Shown piece by piece: positions 47,866 to 57,682 of a DNA stretch of 64,000 nt; within the stretch, counting starts at the first letter, position 1, and each line of letters opens with the position of its first letter. The notes under the pieces were generated by a model that was not told the DNA's origin, did no database searches, and worked only from the letters and a program-made list of their open reading frames with translations. A program made the translations under genes and the position numbers. The stretch spans positions 186,001 to 250,000 of the forward strand of contig VGCE01000001.1 in assembly GCA_016870155.1 (NCBI GenBank), read 5' to 3'. The stretch is from Actinomycetota bacterium (GTDB lineage Bacteria; Actinomycetota; Thermoleophilia; Miltoncostaeales; Miltoncostaeaceae).

Positions 47866-48603
47866 CTATGCGGTGGGAATGGACGAGACCACGCGACGCA
47901 GCTCCTGGACGAGGATCAGGTCGCGCACGTGCGATGCCAGGGCGGCGAGCGACTCCAGCGACTCCACCGACTCGGCGCGCCGCTCGCGATTGGGCGACCG
48001 CAATCCGGTGGACAGCACCTGCTCGAGCAGCCCGGCCTCGCGCTCGGCCGCCATCTTGAGCGTGCGCAGGTGGCGCGGCTCGAGCCCGTAGGCCCGCAGC
48101 TCCACGGCGGCCTTCACCAGCTCGAGGTCGGTGTCGTCCAGGGCGTCGGTGCCGCTGATCAGCCCGTACTGGCCGAGGCTGCGCACGAGGTCGGCATCGG
48201 CCCCCGATGCCGAGAGCACCTCCACGATGCCGTGCCGCCTGCCTTCACGCGCTGCGGTGAGGTTCTCGCCCCTGAGCCGCCGCGACTGCTTGGCCGCGGC
48301 CACGGCGCCGGTGCGCATGGAGTCGAGCTCCTCGCGGATCACCTTGAGCGGCAGGAACTCATCGCGTTGCAGGCGCAGGATCGTTCGCAGGCGCTCGACG
48401 TCCTTGGGCCCGTACACCCGATACCCGCCGGTGGTGCGCCGCGGGGTGACGAGGTCGCGGTCCTCGAGGTAGCGGATCTTCGAGATGGAGAGATCGGGGA
48501 ATTCCGGTCGCAGGGCGTCGCACACGGCGCCGATCGTCATGCCGGCGGCATGCCCGTCATCGTCCGGCCCGAGCAGCTCGGTCTGGACGCCCGTGCCCGT
48601 CAT
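47866..48603 (-). CDS. MerR-family transcriptional regulator (FtsR-like)
   Basis: A 245-residue regulator. N-terminal winged helix with SISKIRYLEDRDLVTPRRTTGGYRVYG read in two helices and a wing, then RLRTILRLQRDEFLPLKVIREELD. The C-terminal 140 residues carry helices (MAAEREAGLLEQVLSTGL) and a second conserved region found in the actinobacterial FtsR group, which activates ftsZ in corynebacteria; that role is inferred from similarity in layout and from the FHA neighbour. Its ATG overlaps the FHA stop by four bases (ATGA). Confidence 0.85.
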   Translation of the reverse strand: MTGTGVQTELLGPDDDGHAAGMTIGAVCDALRPEFPDLSISKIRYLEDRDLVTPRRTTGGYRVYGPKDVERLRTILRLQRDEFLPLKVIREELDSMRTGAVAAAKQSRRLRGENLTAAREGRRHGIVEVLSASGADADLVRSLGQYGLISGTDALDDTDLELVKAAVELRAYGLEPRHLRTLKMAAEREAGLLEQVLSTGLRSPNRERRAESVESLESLAALASHVRDLILVQELRRVVSSIPTA

Positions 48604-49055
48604 GCGATGAACACCAGCCGGAACTTGCCCACCTGCACCTCGTCGCCGTCGGCGAGGATCTGCGGGGCCTCGAGCACGCGGCGGTTCACGTACGTACCGT
48701 TGGTGCTGCCGTCGTCCACCAGGACGAAGCCCGCAGGCTCCTCGCGCACCTCGGCGTGCGCCCGCGACACCGTGATGTCGTCCAGGAAGATGTCGCACTC
48801 AGGCGAGCGTCCGATGGTCGTGACCTGCCCCATCAGCGAGAAGAACTCCCCCGTGCGGCCGCCCTGCAGCCGCACGGCCAGCGCCGGACCGAGACGCGGC
48901 ACGGGGCCGGGTGGGGTGGCTCCGAGCTCCGCCGGGGCCTCGATCGGCCCGGTCGTCTGGGTCTGGCTTGCCGGGTCGGGGAGGGCGCCACCGCACGACC
49001 CGCAGAAGCGGTCGCCGTCGGGGCGCGCTGCGCCGCAGGTGGGGCACGTCACCAC
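48600..49055 (-). CDS. Zinc-ribbon FHA-domain protein (GarA-like)
   Basis: A 151-residue protein: an N-terminal double zinc ribbon half (CPTCGAARPDGDRFCGSCGG), a Pro-rich linker and an FHA domain with TTIGRSPECDIFLDDITVSRAH and DDGSTNGTYVNRR, all phosphothreonine-contact residues present. The plan resembles GarA/OdhI, which bind 2-oxoglutarate dehydrogenase and are switched by Ser/Thr kinases, but those have an N-terminal phospho-threonine tail in place of a ribbon. GTG start. It is cotranscribed with the MerR gene, as in other actinobacteria. Confidence 0.87.
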   Translation of the reverse strand: MVTCPTCGAARPDGDRFCGSCGGALPDPASQTQTTGPIEAPAELGATPPGPVPRLGPALAVRLQGGRTGEFFSLMGQVTTIGRSPECDIFLDDITVSRAHAEVREEPAGFVLVDDGSTNGTYVNRRVLEAPQILADGDEVQVGKFRLVFIA

Positions 49056-49136
49056 TGGTCACTCCGATGTGAGGCGTGTGCGGACACGGGACTCCCGGTT
49101 GAGGGCGGTCCACAATAGTCGCGCCGGGGTAAACCC

Positions 49137-49709
49137 TCAAGTAGTGGTTGAGGTTACCTCTCCTGCACGTTGCGCCCGTGCGCGGCCCACTGCGATCGCC
49201 ACGTAGTTCACGAACGTCAGCACCGAGAGCCCCACGGCGCACCAGAACACGGTGTCCACCCACGTGGCCGAGATAGCCAGGCCCACTCCCACGCAACCCA
49301 TGTTGAAGCCCGACGATACCTTCCCGGCGAAGTCGATCTCCATGAGGATGCCCCGTCGCGCGAGCCAGGCGAACCCGGCGATCGACGCCACGTCACGCAC
49401 CAGGATGATCGTGGGCGCGGGCCATGGGAGGCGCGCCAGCAGCAGCAGCCCCACGAGCCCCACCACCATGAGCAGGCGGTCGGCGAGGGGGTCGAGGATG
49501 CGCCCGAGGGGCGTGCGGGCATCGAGTAGCGCCGCCAGTCGGCCGTCGATGAGGTCGGTGATCGCGATGGCTCCGAAGAAGATCCCCAGCGGGAACGACG
49601 GTCCATCGGCCGTGGCGCACCACGCCAGCAGCACCGGCAGGCATGCCAGGCGCGCCATCGTGATCGCGTTGGGGAGCCACCTCAGGCGGCGCTTGATGCC
49701 AGCGCTCAT
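49137..49709 (-). CDS. pgsA: CDP-alcohol phosphatidyltransferase (PgsA-like)
   Basis: A 190-residue membrane enzyme with about five helices. The CDP-alcohol motif is DLIDGRLAALLDARTPLGRI followed by LDPLADR: all four Asp and both Gly residues are kept, but the Arg of the D-x2-DG-x2-AR signature is Ala (GRLAAL). It probably makes phosphatidylglycerol phosphate from CDP-diacylglycerol, supplied by cdsA further upstream. A related cardiolipin or inositol-phosphate synthase is possible. tRNA-Pro lies 15 bases upstream on the same strand. Confidence 0.85.
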   Translation of the reverse strand: MSAGIKRRLRWLPNAITMARLACLPVLLAWCATADGPSFPLGIFFGAIAITDLIDGRLAALLDARTPLGRILDPLADRLLMVVGLVGLLLLARLPWPAPTIILVRDVASIAGFAWLARRGILMEIDFAGKVSSGFNMGCVGVGLAISATWVDTVFWCAVGLSVLTFVNYVAIAVGRARAQRAGEVTSTTT

Positions 49710-49722
49710 ACCTGGTCTGAAT

Positions 49723-49798
<76 letters not shown>

Positions 49799-49833
49799 AT
49801 GCGTCGCGGACACTAGCACGGGGGTACCGGCCC

Positions 49834-51585
49834 TCAGCCCGCCGCGAGGCCGGCCCAGAGAGCCCTGATGGCCTCTGCGGCTCCGTCCAGCGCGATCTCC
49901 GACTTCTCGCCCGTGCGCCGCACCATCACCTCGAGCGGGCCGTCGGGCAAGGTCCTCTTCCCCACCGTCACCCGCACCGGGCAACCCAGCAGGTCGGCCT
50001 CCACGAACTTCTCGCCGGGTCGCAGGCCCGGGCGGTCGTCCAGCAGCACCTCAAGCCCGGCGTCCGACAGCGCGGTCCACAGCGACGCGGCGAACCCGTC
50101 CTGCGGGCTTCCGGGATTGCCGATCAGCACGATGTGCACGTCGAACGGCGCGATGCCCGTGGGCCAGATGATGCCGTTCTCGTCGTGCCCCTGCTCGATG
50201 GCCGCCATGGCCACGCGGGCGGGCCCGATACCGTACGAGCCCATCACGATCACCCGCTCCGTGCCGGCCTCGTCGAGGTACGTCGCGCCGAGCGGCTCGG
50301 AGTACTTCGTGCCGAGCTTGAAGATATTGCCGATCTCGATCACCGGGACCAACTCGAGCGCGCCCTGCCCGTCTACCGACTCCTCTCCCTCGAGCACCGT
50401 GCGGATATCGGCGGTCTCGGCCTGGAAGTCGCGGCCCAGCATCACCCCGCGCAGGTGGAATCCATCGCGGTTGGCACCCGTGACGTAGTGGCCGTTGACC
50501 AGCGTGGAGTCGGCCACGATGCGCACCCGGTCGCCCACGCCGATCGGCCCCAGCGACCCCGGGTCGGCGCCGAACCACTCGCGGATCTCCTCGGGGTGCG
50601 CGGCACGATGCTCGCCGATGATGTGGGCGACCTTCTTCTCGTGCACTTGGTGCTCTCCCCGCACGATCGCCAGCACGGGGCCGCCATCGGTCACCAGCAC
50701 CACGCTCTTGGCGAGCGTCGAGGGGTGCTGCCCGGTGAACCCGGTGAGCTCCTCGATGGTGCCGATGCCGGGGGTGGCGAACTCCTCGGGCGCCCCGGGG
50801 TCATCGCCGAAGTCGGGCTCACGGGCAACCGACACCGCGAGTTCCACGTTCGCGGCATATGAGCCGCTGGGCGTGCGTGCGACCACATCCTCGCCCGAGG
50901 GGCTCGGCGCCATGTACTCATGCGCACCGCTGCCGCCCATCATCCCCACGTCGCTCTCGACGCGGTACCACACGAGCCCCGCGCGATCGAAGATGCGCGC
51001 GTAGGCGTCGGAGTGCGCCGTGTACGACCTCTCGAGGCCGTCGGCATCGGCGTCGAATGAGTAGGAGTCCTTCATGGTGAACTCCCGCACGCGCAGCATG
51101 CCGCTCTTGGGCCGCGGCTCATCGCGGAGCTTGGTCTGGATCTGGTACCAGCTCTGGGGCAGGTCGCGGTACGAGCGAAGCTCGCGTGCCGCGTGCCACG
51201 TGACGATCTCCTCGTGCGTCATGCCGAGCACCATCGGCCTGCCGCCGCGGTCTTCCAGCCGGAATTGCTCCGGCAGCCCGTAGCGCCCCGTCGCCTCCCA
51301 GATCTCGGCCGGGTGCATGACGGGCATGAGCAGCTCCTGCGCGCCGATGCGGTCCATCTCCTCGCGGATGATGGCCTCCACCCGCTGGATCACCCGCAGG
51401 CCCATGGGCGTCAGGGTGTACAGCCCCGCGGCCAGCTGGCGCACCAGCCCGGCGCGCACCGACAGCTTATGGCTCACGGCCTCGGCATCGGCCGGGTCCT
51501 CGCGCACGGTGGGCCAGAAGCGGCCGTCGAGCTTCCACGAACCCCGGTACGGGGATTCCGGCATGCGCCAGGCGTCGTCGCTCAT
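49834..51585 (-). CDS. proS: Prolyl-tRNA synthetase (bacterial type with editing domain)
   Basis: A 583-residue class II synthetase. Motif 1 near [21 protein letters not shown], motif 2 [20 protein letters not shown] read as R-D-E...R-E-F, an INS editing domain at about residues 225-405, motif 3 [16 protein letters not shown] and the anticodon-binding domain at the C-terminus. The INS domain deacylates Ala-tRNA-Pro. The ATG overlaps the ispG stop by four bases. tRNA-Pro follows 35 bases downstream. Confidence 0.96.
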   Translation of the reverse strand: MSDDAWRMPESPYRGSWKLDGRFWPTVREDPADAEAVSHKLSVRAGLVRQLAAGLYTLTPMGLRVIQRVEAIIREEMDRIGAQELLMPVMHPAEIWEATGRYGLPEQFRLEDRGGRPMVLGMTHEEIVTWHAARELRSYRDLPQSWYQIQTKLRDEPRPKSGMLRVREFTMKDSYSFDADADGLERSYTAHSDAYARIFDRAGLVWYRVESDVGMMGGSGAHEYMAPSPSGEDVVARTPSGSYAANVELAVSVAREPDFGDDPGAPEEFATPGIGTIEELTGFTGQHPSTLAKSVVLVTDGGPVLAIVRGEHQVHEKKVAHIIGEHRAAHPEEIREWFGADPGSLGPIGVGDRVRIVADSTLVNGHYVTGANRDGFHLRGVMLGRDFQAETADIRTVLEGEESVDGQGALELVPVIEIGNIFKLGTKYSEPLGATYLDEAGTERVIVMGSYGIGPARVAMAAIEQGHDENGIIWPTGIAPFDVHIVLIGNPGSPQDGFAASLWTALSDAGLEVLLDDRPGLRPGEKFVEADLLGCPVRVTVGKRTLPDGPLEVMVRRTGEKSEIALDGAAEAIRALWAGLAAG

Positions 51586-52814
51586 GCCCGCGCCCCCGCG
51601 GGCGCGTAGTGCGCCTGCACGTACTGCTCGACCATCGCGATGAAGTCCTCCGCCAGGGTGGGACCCTCGAGGGTCGCGACCTTCTCGCCGTCCACGTACA
51701 CCGGGGCGCGCGGCTCCTCGCCCGTGCCCGGCAGGCTGATGCCGATGTCCGCGGCGCGGCTCTCGCCGGGGCCGTTGACGATGCAGCCCATCACCGCCAC
51801 GTGCATGTCCACCACGCCGGGGCGCTCCGTGCGCCACACGGCCATGCGCTCGTCGAGGTGTGCCTGGATCGTCTGGGCAAGATCCTGGAACACCGATGAG
51901 GTGGTGCGCCCGCAGCCCGGGCAGGCGGTGACCTCTGGCCGGAACGACCGCAGACCCAGGCTCTGGAGGAGATCCAGGCATGTGCGCACCTCGACGGTGC
52001 GATCGCCGCCCGGCTCGGGCGTGAGGCTGGCGCGGATGGTGTCGCCGATGCCGTCCTCCAGCAGTACCGACAGCGCGGCCGTGGTGGCGATGATTCCCTT
52101 GGCCCCCATCCCCGCCTCGGTGAGCCCAAGGTGCAGCGGGTAGTCGCACCGCTCTGCCAGCGCCCGGTACACGGCCACCATGTCCGGCAGGCGGCTGACC
52201 TTGCATGAGATGATTATGCGGTCGTGCGGCAGGCCGATCTCCTCGGCGGCCTCGGCCGACGTGAGGGCGCTGGCCACCATGGCCTCGCGCAGCACGTCGT
52301 CCGCCGACGCCGGATCGGCGCGGCGGGCGTTGTCCTCCATCAGGGCGTCGAGCAGCTCGGGGTCGAGCGAGCCGGCGTTCACGCCCACGCGCACCGGCTT
52401 GCCGTGGTCGATCGCCACCTCGATCATCGTGGCGAAGTTGGCGTCGTGCCGGGCGCCGCGCCCCACGTTGCCGGGGTTGATGCGGTACTTCGCCAGGGCG
52501 TCGGCGGTGTCGGGGAACTCCCGCAGCAGCGTGTGGCCGTTGTAGTGGAAGTCGCCCACGATCGGCACCTCGACCCCGTGCACGTCGCGCAGGCGCTCCA
52601 CGATCTCGGGTACCGTGGCGGCGGCCTCGCGGTTGTTCACCGTGATGCGCACGATCTCCGAGCCCGCCTCGGCGAGCTCGGCCACCTGGGCCGCCGTTGC
52701 CACGGCGTCCTTGGTATCGGTGTTGGTCATCGACTGGACCACCACGGGGTTGCCGCCACCCACGGGGACGTCGCCCACGCGGCAGACCGCGCTCATGCGT
52801 CGGGGCGTCTCCAC
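51582..52814 (-). CDS. ispG: 4-hydroxy-3-methylbut-2-en-1-yl diphosphate synthase (flavodoxin)
   Basis: A 410-residue [4Fe-4S] enzyme of the MEP isoprenoid pathway. It opens with [21 protein letters not shown] split at Asn, contains the TIM-barrel segment [11 protein letters not shown] and NPGNVG, and the cluster ligands in TACPGCGRT and a later Cys in [12 protein letters not shown]. It is the bacterial two-domain form. GTG 52814 gives the standard N-terminus; ATG 52796 would shorten it by six residues. Coupled to proS by an ATGA overlap. Confidence 0.96.
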   Translation of the reverse strand: METPRRMSAVCRVGDVPVGGGNPVVVQSMTNTDTKDAVATAAQVAELAEAGSEIVRITVNNREAAATVPEIVERLRDVHGVEVPIVGDFHYNGHTLLREFPDTADALAKYRINPGNVGRGARHDANFATMIEVAIDHGKPVRVGVNAGSLDPELLDALMEDNARRADPASADDVLREAMVASALTSAEAAEEIGLPHDRIIISCKVSRLPDMVAVYRALAERCDYPLHLGLTEAGMGAKGIIATTAALSVLLEDGIGDTIRASLTPEPGGDRTVEVRTCLDLLQSLGLRSFRPEVTACPGCGRTTSSVFQDLAQTIQAHLDERMAVWRTERPGVVDMHVAVMGCIVNGPGESRAADIGISLPGTGEEPRAPVYVDGEKVATLEGPTLAEDFIAMVEQYVQAHYAPAGARA

Positions 52815-52844
52815 GGGCCGGGAGTGTAGCGGGCCGCGCAGGGC

Positions 52845-53936
52845 CTACTGCAGCCGGAAGCCCTCGCCCGTGAGCCGTACGACGTCATTCGAGAGCGCGA
52901 AGAAGAACACCAGCAGGATGACCGCCCACCCGACCATGGCGGACCGCTCGTACACCTTCGTACTGATCGGCGAGCCCTTCAGCTTCTCGAGCACCGCGAA
53001 CAGGATGTGCCCGCCATCGAGCGGGAATATGGGCAGCAGGTTGAAGATGGCCAGCACCAGGCTGATGATCCCGATGAAGTAGATGATCGCCAGCAGGCCG
53101 TCGTCGGCGACCTGGTCGTACACCGCGCCGATGGCCACGACCGACCCGACCTGCTCACGGGCCTCGTCGCTGGTGAACAGGCTGCCGATGCCCTTGGCGT
53201 TGGCCTCGATGAGGTACCACGTCTCGGCTCCTGCAGCGGAAACCCCGCCCATCACCCCGCGGCCGTTTCGCTCACCCGTCTCGATCCTCTCGAACTGCAC
53301 GCCCAGTCGCCCCACCTTCTCGCCCGCGACGTCCTGCGCCACCGGCACCACCTCGCGCGTGGTGATGACTCCGTCGCGCTCGTAGCGCACGTCCACCGCC
53401 GTCCCGGCGCTCGCTTGCAGGGTGCCGATGGCCTTCGCGAAGCTCTGCTCGGTGTCCGTGGAGATTCCGTCCACTGAGACGATGCGGTCCCCGGGGGCGA
53501 TGCCGAGGGCGCTGGCGGGGCTGCCGGCCGTGACCTGCTCCACCACGTTCGTCGGCTGCACGATCGGCCGACCGATGCCGAGCACCACCGCGAAGCACAG
53601 GAACGCCACCACCAGGTTCACGAACGGGCCCGCGAAGATCGTGGCCACCTTCTTCCAGGTCTTCGCGGCGTAGTAGGCGCGCGGCACGACCTCGGGCGGG
53701 AGTTCCTCGTCCCGCGTCATGCCCGTGATCTTCACGTAGCCGCCCAGGGGCAGCCATCCGATGCCGTACTCGGTCTCCCCGCGCCGGAACTTCACGAGCG
53801 GCCTGCCGAAGAAGATCGAGAACTTCTCCACCCGCATGCCGCACCACTTCGCCACCACCATGTGACCCGCCTCGTGCACGAGCACGAGGAACATCAGGAT
53901 CAGCACGAACGCGACGATGTTCCAGCCGAGGCTCAT
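52845..53936 (-). CDS. rseP: Site-2 intramembrane protease RseP/RIP1-like (M50)
   Basis: A 363-residue zinc protease within the membrane. HEAGH motif in LVLVHEAGHMVVAKW of the first helix, one PDZ domain (about residues 125-200, ASALGIAPGDRIVSVDG), and the third-ligand block NLLPIFPLDGGHI. It cleaves anti-sigma factors or leftover signal peptides. Its ATG overlaps the dxr stop (ATGA), a conserved actinobacterial order. Confidence 0.95.
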   Translation of the reverse strand: MSLGWNIVAFVLILMFLVLVHEAGHMVVAKWCGMRVEKFSIFFGRPLVKFRRGETEYGIGWLPLGGYVKITGMTRDEELPPEVVPRAYYAAKTWKKVATIFAGPFVNLVVAFLCFAVVLGIGRPIVQPTNVVEQVTAGSPASALGIAPGDRIVSVDGISTDTEQSFAKAIGTLQASAGTAVDVRYERDGVITTREVVPVAQDVAGEKVGRLGVQFERIETGERNGRGVMGGVSAAGAETWYLIEANAKGIGSLFTSDEAREQVGSVVAIGAVYDQVADDGLLAIIYFIGIISLVLAIFNLLPIFPLDGGHILFAVLEKLKGSPISTKVYERSAMVGWAVILLVFFFALSNDVVRLTGEGFRLQ

Positions 53937-55036
53937 GCGGCACCCGCCACGGCCACCGTGGCCTCGCGGGCGGCCTCGTCCGCCGCCAGGACGGCGTCGA
54001 GGGAGTCCGCCGGGCCCGCCTGCACCGACTGCAGCGCATGATCGACGCGGCGCGGGATGTCCATGAATCCGATGCGCCCGTCGAGGAACGCCCCCACTGC
54101 CACCTCGTTCGCCGCGTTGAGGATCGCCGGAGCGGTGCCGCCCGCCTCGCCCGCCGCGCGCGCAAGCCGGAGGCACGGGAACGCCTGCTCGTCGGGCCGC
54201 TCAAACGTGAGGGCCATGCCGACCAGGTCCATCTGCGGGCGCTCCGGCGGCGCCTCGGGCCACCTGAGCGCATGGCCGATGGGCACGCGCATGTCGGGCG
54301 GGCCCATGTGCCCGAGGATGCTGCCGTCGTCCAACCGCACCATCGCGTGGATGATCGACTGCGGGTGCACCACCACCTCCACCCGGTCGTAGGGCAGGTC
54401 GAACAGGTGATGGGCCTCGATCACCTCGAGGCCCTTGTTCATGAGGGTGGCCGAATCGACGGTGATCTTCGCGCCCATGTCCCACGTGGGATGCGCCAGC
54501 GCATCGGTGGCGGTGACGCCCTCGAGGTCGGACGCCGCACGCCCGCGGAAGGGTCCGCCGGATGCCGTGAGGATCGCCCGGGCCACGCGGTCGCGGGGCA
54601 CGCCTTCCATGAGCTGGAAGAGGGCCGAGTGCTCGCTGTCGACGGGCACCAGTCCGGCACCCGTGCGCGCGCGCGTCGCGGCCACCAGATCGCCGCCCGC
54701 CACCAGCGACTCCTTGTTGGCCAGCGCCACCGGGATTCCGCGCTCGAGGGCCGCGAGCGTCGGCGGCAGCCCAGCAGCGCCGACGAGGGCGTTGAGCACG
54801 ATGTCGGGCTCACAGGCGTCGATGAGGTCCGCGAGGTCGGCGGTGTGCTCCACCGTGCCGCCCCCCGCCGCCGCCGCGGTTGCGGTGATGCCGCGCGCGT
54901 CGGCCTGGACGGTCATCTCCCCCGCCCGCGAGCCGCAGGCAAGGCCGACGCACCGCATGTCCGCCGCGCTATCGATCACGTCGAGGGCCTGCACTCCGAT
55001 GGAACCCGTTGACCCGAGGATGAGGACGCGCTTCAC
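53933..55036 (-). CDS. dxr: 1-deoxy-D-xylulose 5-phosphate reductoisomerase
   Basis: A 367-residue NADPH enzyme of the MEP pathway. NADPH loop LILGSTGSIGVQALDVI, catalytic-loop residues in DSEHSALFQL, KITVDSATLMNKGLEVIEAH and the lower domain HPQSIIHAMV. Metal ligands (Asp, two Glu) are in place. It lies with ispG, uppS and cdsA, so lipid-carrier synthesis is grouped here. A 59-base gap separates it from the M42 peptidase gene upstream. Confidence 0.97.
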   Translation of the reverse strand: MKRVLILGSTGSIGVQALDVIDSAADMRCVGLACGSRAGEMTVQADARGITATAAAAGGGTVEHTADLADLIDACEPDIVLNALVGAAGLPPTLAALERGIPVALANKESLVAGGDLVAATRARTGAGLVPVDSEHSALFQLMEGVPRDRVARAILTASGGPFRGRAASDLEGVTATDALAHPTWDMGAKITVDSATLMNKGLEVIEAHHLFDLPYDRVEVVVHPQSIIHAMVRLDDGSILGHMGPPDMRVPIGHALRWPEAPPERPQMDLVGMALTFERPDEQAFPCLRLARAAGEAGGTAPAILNAANEVAVGAFLDGRIGFMDIPRRVDHALQSVQAGPADSLDAVLAADEAAREATVAVAGAA

Positions 55037-55095
55037 GGGTGCGAAGGTATCACCGCAGCCAGTCCCCCCGTCGGTGCGCGGCGCGGTGCGACCGC

Positions 55096-56142
55096 TCAGG
55101 CGATCAGGTCCTGGGCCGTCTCGCAGAACGCCGCCACGAGTGCCGATGAGGCTGCGAGGTCGCGCGGGTCGCAGGTCTCCACCACCTGGTGCACGTAGCG
55201 CGTGGGAATGGACACGCAGCCGGCCAGCGCGCCGTCGCCGGCCAGTTGCAGCTCGCGGGTGTCGGTGCCGCCGCGGGTCATGACCTCCACCTGATACGGG
55301 ATGCCCCGCTCATCGGCCACGCGCTCGAGGTGATCGATCACCACGCGCGGCACGATGACGCCCGAGTCGTACGCCTTGATGGCCGCCCCGTCACCCACGG
55401 TCGACACCCGCTCGTGCGGCTTGGCCCCGGGGCCGTCGTTGGCAAGGGTGATGTCGATGGCGAGGCCGATGTCCGGGCGCATGCGCTGCGCCGCCACGCG
55501 CGCACCACGCAGTCCCACCTCCTCCTGCGTGGTGGCCACGGCCACCACCTCGCACTCGTGGTCGCCCAGCCGGCGCATGGCCTGGATCATCACGTAGAGG
55601 CCCGCGCGGTTGTCGAGGCTCTTGCACGTGACGAGGTTCCCCAGCCGCGCGAGCGTGCGCTCGCGGGTGACGGGGTCGCCCTTGCGCACGATGTCGCGCA
55701 CCTCGTCGGCCGGCAGCCCGACGTCGATGTAGTGGTCGTCGGGCCCCGGCAGTGCCTTGCGCTCCTCGGGGCTCATGATGTGGATGGGCTTGGCTCCCAT
55801 CACCCCGAGAAGGTCCTCCCGCCCGTGCACGATCACCCGCTGCGCCACCTTGGCCTTGGGGTCGAACCCGCCCAGGGGCACCACGCGGATGAATCCGTCG
55901 TCGTCGATGTGCGTGACCATGAAGCCCAGTTCGTCCATGTGGGCGGCCAGCATCACGCGGGGCCCTCCCCTGCCCTTCCTCACCGCTGCCACGCTGCCCA
56001 TGGGGTCGACCGAGACCTCGTCCGCATGGGGCCCGAGCTCGGCGATGACCACCTCGCGGATACGCTCCTCGCGCCCCGGGGCACCCGGTGCCTCGCACAG
56101 GCGGGTGAGAAGGTCGACGTCGAAGCTGGGCGTGTCGGTCAC
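55096..56142 (-). CDS. M42 glutamyl-aminopeptidase-like (FrvX/PepA-type) metallopeptidase
   Basis: A 348-residue dinuclear metal aminopeptidase. Ligands are in LAAHMDELGFMV (H, D), CKSLDNRAG (bridging D), TTQEEVGLRGAR (catalytic E and ligand E), GLAIDITLAND and PTRYVHQVVE (last H). Such enzymes form large tetrahedral shells that trim peptides. The GTG overlaps the cdsA stop by four bases, so it is coupled to lipid genes in a place where dxr usually follows cdsA directly. Confidence 0.92.
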   Translation of the reverse strand: MTDTPSFDVDLLTRLCEAPGAPGREERIREVVIAELGPHADEVSVDPMGSVAAVRKGRGGPRVMLAAHMDELGFMVTHIDDDGFIRVVPLGGFDPKAKVAQRVIVHGREDLLGVMGAKPIHIMSPEERKALPGPDDHYIDVGLPADEVRDIVRKGDPVTRERTLARLGNLVTCKSLDNRAGLYVMIQAMRRLGDHECEVVAVATTQEEVGLRGARVAAQRMRPDIGLAIDITLANDGPGAKPHERVSTVGDGAAIKAYDSGVIVPRVVIDHLERVADERGIPYQVEVMTRGGTDTRELQLAGDGALAGCVSIPTRYVHQVVETCDPRDLAASSALVAAFCETAQDLIA

Positions 56143-56927
56143 AGCACGATCCAGGTGGTGAGGAAGTATCCGGCCAGCGAGGCGAACAGCAGCGAGTCGA
56201 AGCGATCGAGGATTCCGCCGTGCCCTGCGAGGATCTTGCCGGAATCCTTCACGCCGATGTCCCGCTTGATCATCGACTCGAAGAGGTCGCCGAGGTAGGC
56301 CGAGAGGCACAGGGCGAGGCCGATGACGATCGACTGCCACCACTTGATCCAGTCCATGTACAGGCCCGCGAACCACACGGCGGCGGTTCCCACCACCAGG
56401 CCCCCGGCGAAGCCCTCCCATGTCTTGTTGGGCGATGTGCGCGGGGCGATCCTGCGGCGTCCCCACAGGCGCCCCGAGAAGTACGACGCGGTGTCGAACA
56501 CCCACACCGCCACCAGCAGGTTGATGATCGCCCCCGCGCCATCGGGCAGGTCGCGCGTGAGCACCAGCACGCCCGCCGGGAGTGCGATGTACATGCCCCC
56601 CATCAGCACCAGTGCCACGCGGCCAGTGATGCCCGCGCGATCGGGCAGGGTGAGTGCCGCGATGCCCGCGAGGAACAGCCCCGCGGCCAGCGCGAACAGC
56701 AGCGCCCTCTCCGGAGGTGATGCCGCCCACGCCAGAACCACGCCCAGGAGCACCGTGGCGTACCCGGCCCACTGCAGGTGCCGGGGCACCCCCGTGAGCA
56801 GGTAGAACTCGACGAGGGCGGCGAGGCCCACCACGAGCGCGAACGCCGCGAACACCGGGCCGCCAAAGTAGACGGCCGCGATGATCACGGCGATGCCCGG
56901 AATCGCTATGGCGATGCGGCTCATCAT
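56139..56927 (-). CDS. cdsA: Phosphatidate cytidylyltransferase (CDP-diglyceride synthase)
   Basis: A 262-residue integral membrane enzyme with about eight helices. The family signature KDSGKILAGHGGILDRFDSL (S-x(8)-DR-x-D-S) is near the C-terminus, preceded by RTSPNKTWEGFAGG. It makes CDP-diacylglycerol for phosphatidylglycerol and related lipids. ATG 56927 overlaps the uppS stop (ATGA), with a second ATG right behind it. Confidence 0.95.
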   Translation of the reverse strand: MMSRIAIAIPGIAVIIAAVYFGGPVFAAFALVVGLAALVEFYLLTGVPRHLQWAGYATVLLGVVLAWAASPPERALLFALAAGLFLAGIAALTLPDRAGITGRVALVLMGGMYIALPAGVLVLTRDLPDGAGAIINLLVAVWVFDTASYFSGRLWGRRRIAPRTSPNKTWEGFAGGLVVGTAAVWFAGLYMDWIKWWQSIVIGLALCLSAYLGDLFESMIKRDIGVKDSGKILAGHGGILDRFDSLLFASLAGYFLTTWIVL

Positions 56928-57682
56928 CGGGCCCCGAATCTCCTGGTGCGCCTGGCGTACTCCTCGAACGCCGCGCGAAGGTCGTCGGGCCCGAAGTCGG
57001 GCCACATGCGATCCGAGAACACCAGCTCGGCGTAGGCCGACTGCCACAGGAGGAAGTTCGACAACCGCTGCTCCCCGCTGGTGCGGATGATGAGCTCAAG
57101 GTCGCGCATGTCGGGCGCGTACATGTAGCGACCGAACTCCTCGTCGGGGGCGTCGGGGGAGGCCTCGGCCGCGAACCTGCGCGCGGCGTCGACGATCTCG
57201 CCGCGCGCGCCGTAGTTCATCGCGATGAACAGGCGCATCCGGTCGTGGCCCGCCGTCATGGCCTCGGCCTCGGCGATCTTGGCGCGCAGGTCGTCGCCCA
57301 GCTCGTCGAGACGCCCGATGAACCGGATCGACACCCCCTCCGCGTCGAGGTCGGGCACCTCGCGGTCGATGAGCTCCGAGAACAGCACCATGAGGTCATC
57401 CACCTCGCTCGGCGGACGGCTCCAGTTCTCGGTGGAGAACGAGAACACCGTGAGGTCGCGCACGCCCATGTCGCCCGCGGCGCGCACCACGCGGCGCAGG
57501 GCCTTGGCGCCGGCACGGTGGCCGGCGGACGGCGGCAGGCGCCGGCGACGGGCCCAGCGGCCGTTGCCGTCCATGATGATGGCCACCGATTCGGGCACCG
57601 CGGCTCGCGGGACCTCGGACCGGCGGGAGGGGCGGGTGCCGAGCGCGATGCGCGCGGCCCGCAGGCGCGAGAGGAGCGCCAT
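56924..57682 (-). CDS. uppS: Isoprenyl (undecaprenyl) diphosphate synthase
   Basis: A 252-residue cis-prenyltransferase. The P-loop-like VAIIMDGNGRWARRR with catalytic Asp, HRAGAKALRRVV, FSFSTENWSRP and the C-terminal IRTSGEQRLSNFLLWQ with the conserved R-x-S-G-E are all present. It makes the C50-C55 carrier for wall synthesis. An N-terminal basic stretch of about 30 residues precedes the core. The ATG shares its A with the frr stop (TGATG); a GTG just before it is possible. Confidence 0.95.
   Translation of the reverse strand: MALLSRLRAARIALGTRPSRRSEVPRAAVPESVAIIMDGNGRWARRRRLPPSAGHRAGAKALRRVVRAAGDMGVRDLTVFSFSTENWSRPPSEVDDLMVLFSELIDREVPDLDAEGVSIRFIGRLDELGDDLRAKIAEAEAMTAGHDRMRLFIAMNYGARGEIVDAARRFAAEASPDAPDEEFGRYMYAPDMRDLELIIRTSGEQRLSNFLLWQSAYAELVFSDRMWPDFGPDDLRAAFEEYARRTRRFGAR

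Noticed and set aside
51586-52206. N-terminal extension of the proS frame into ispG
   Set aside because: Translated residues are an out-of-frame copy of ispG; proS homology starts at 51585 with an ATGA junction.
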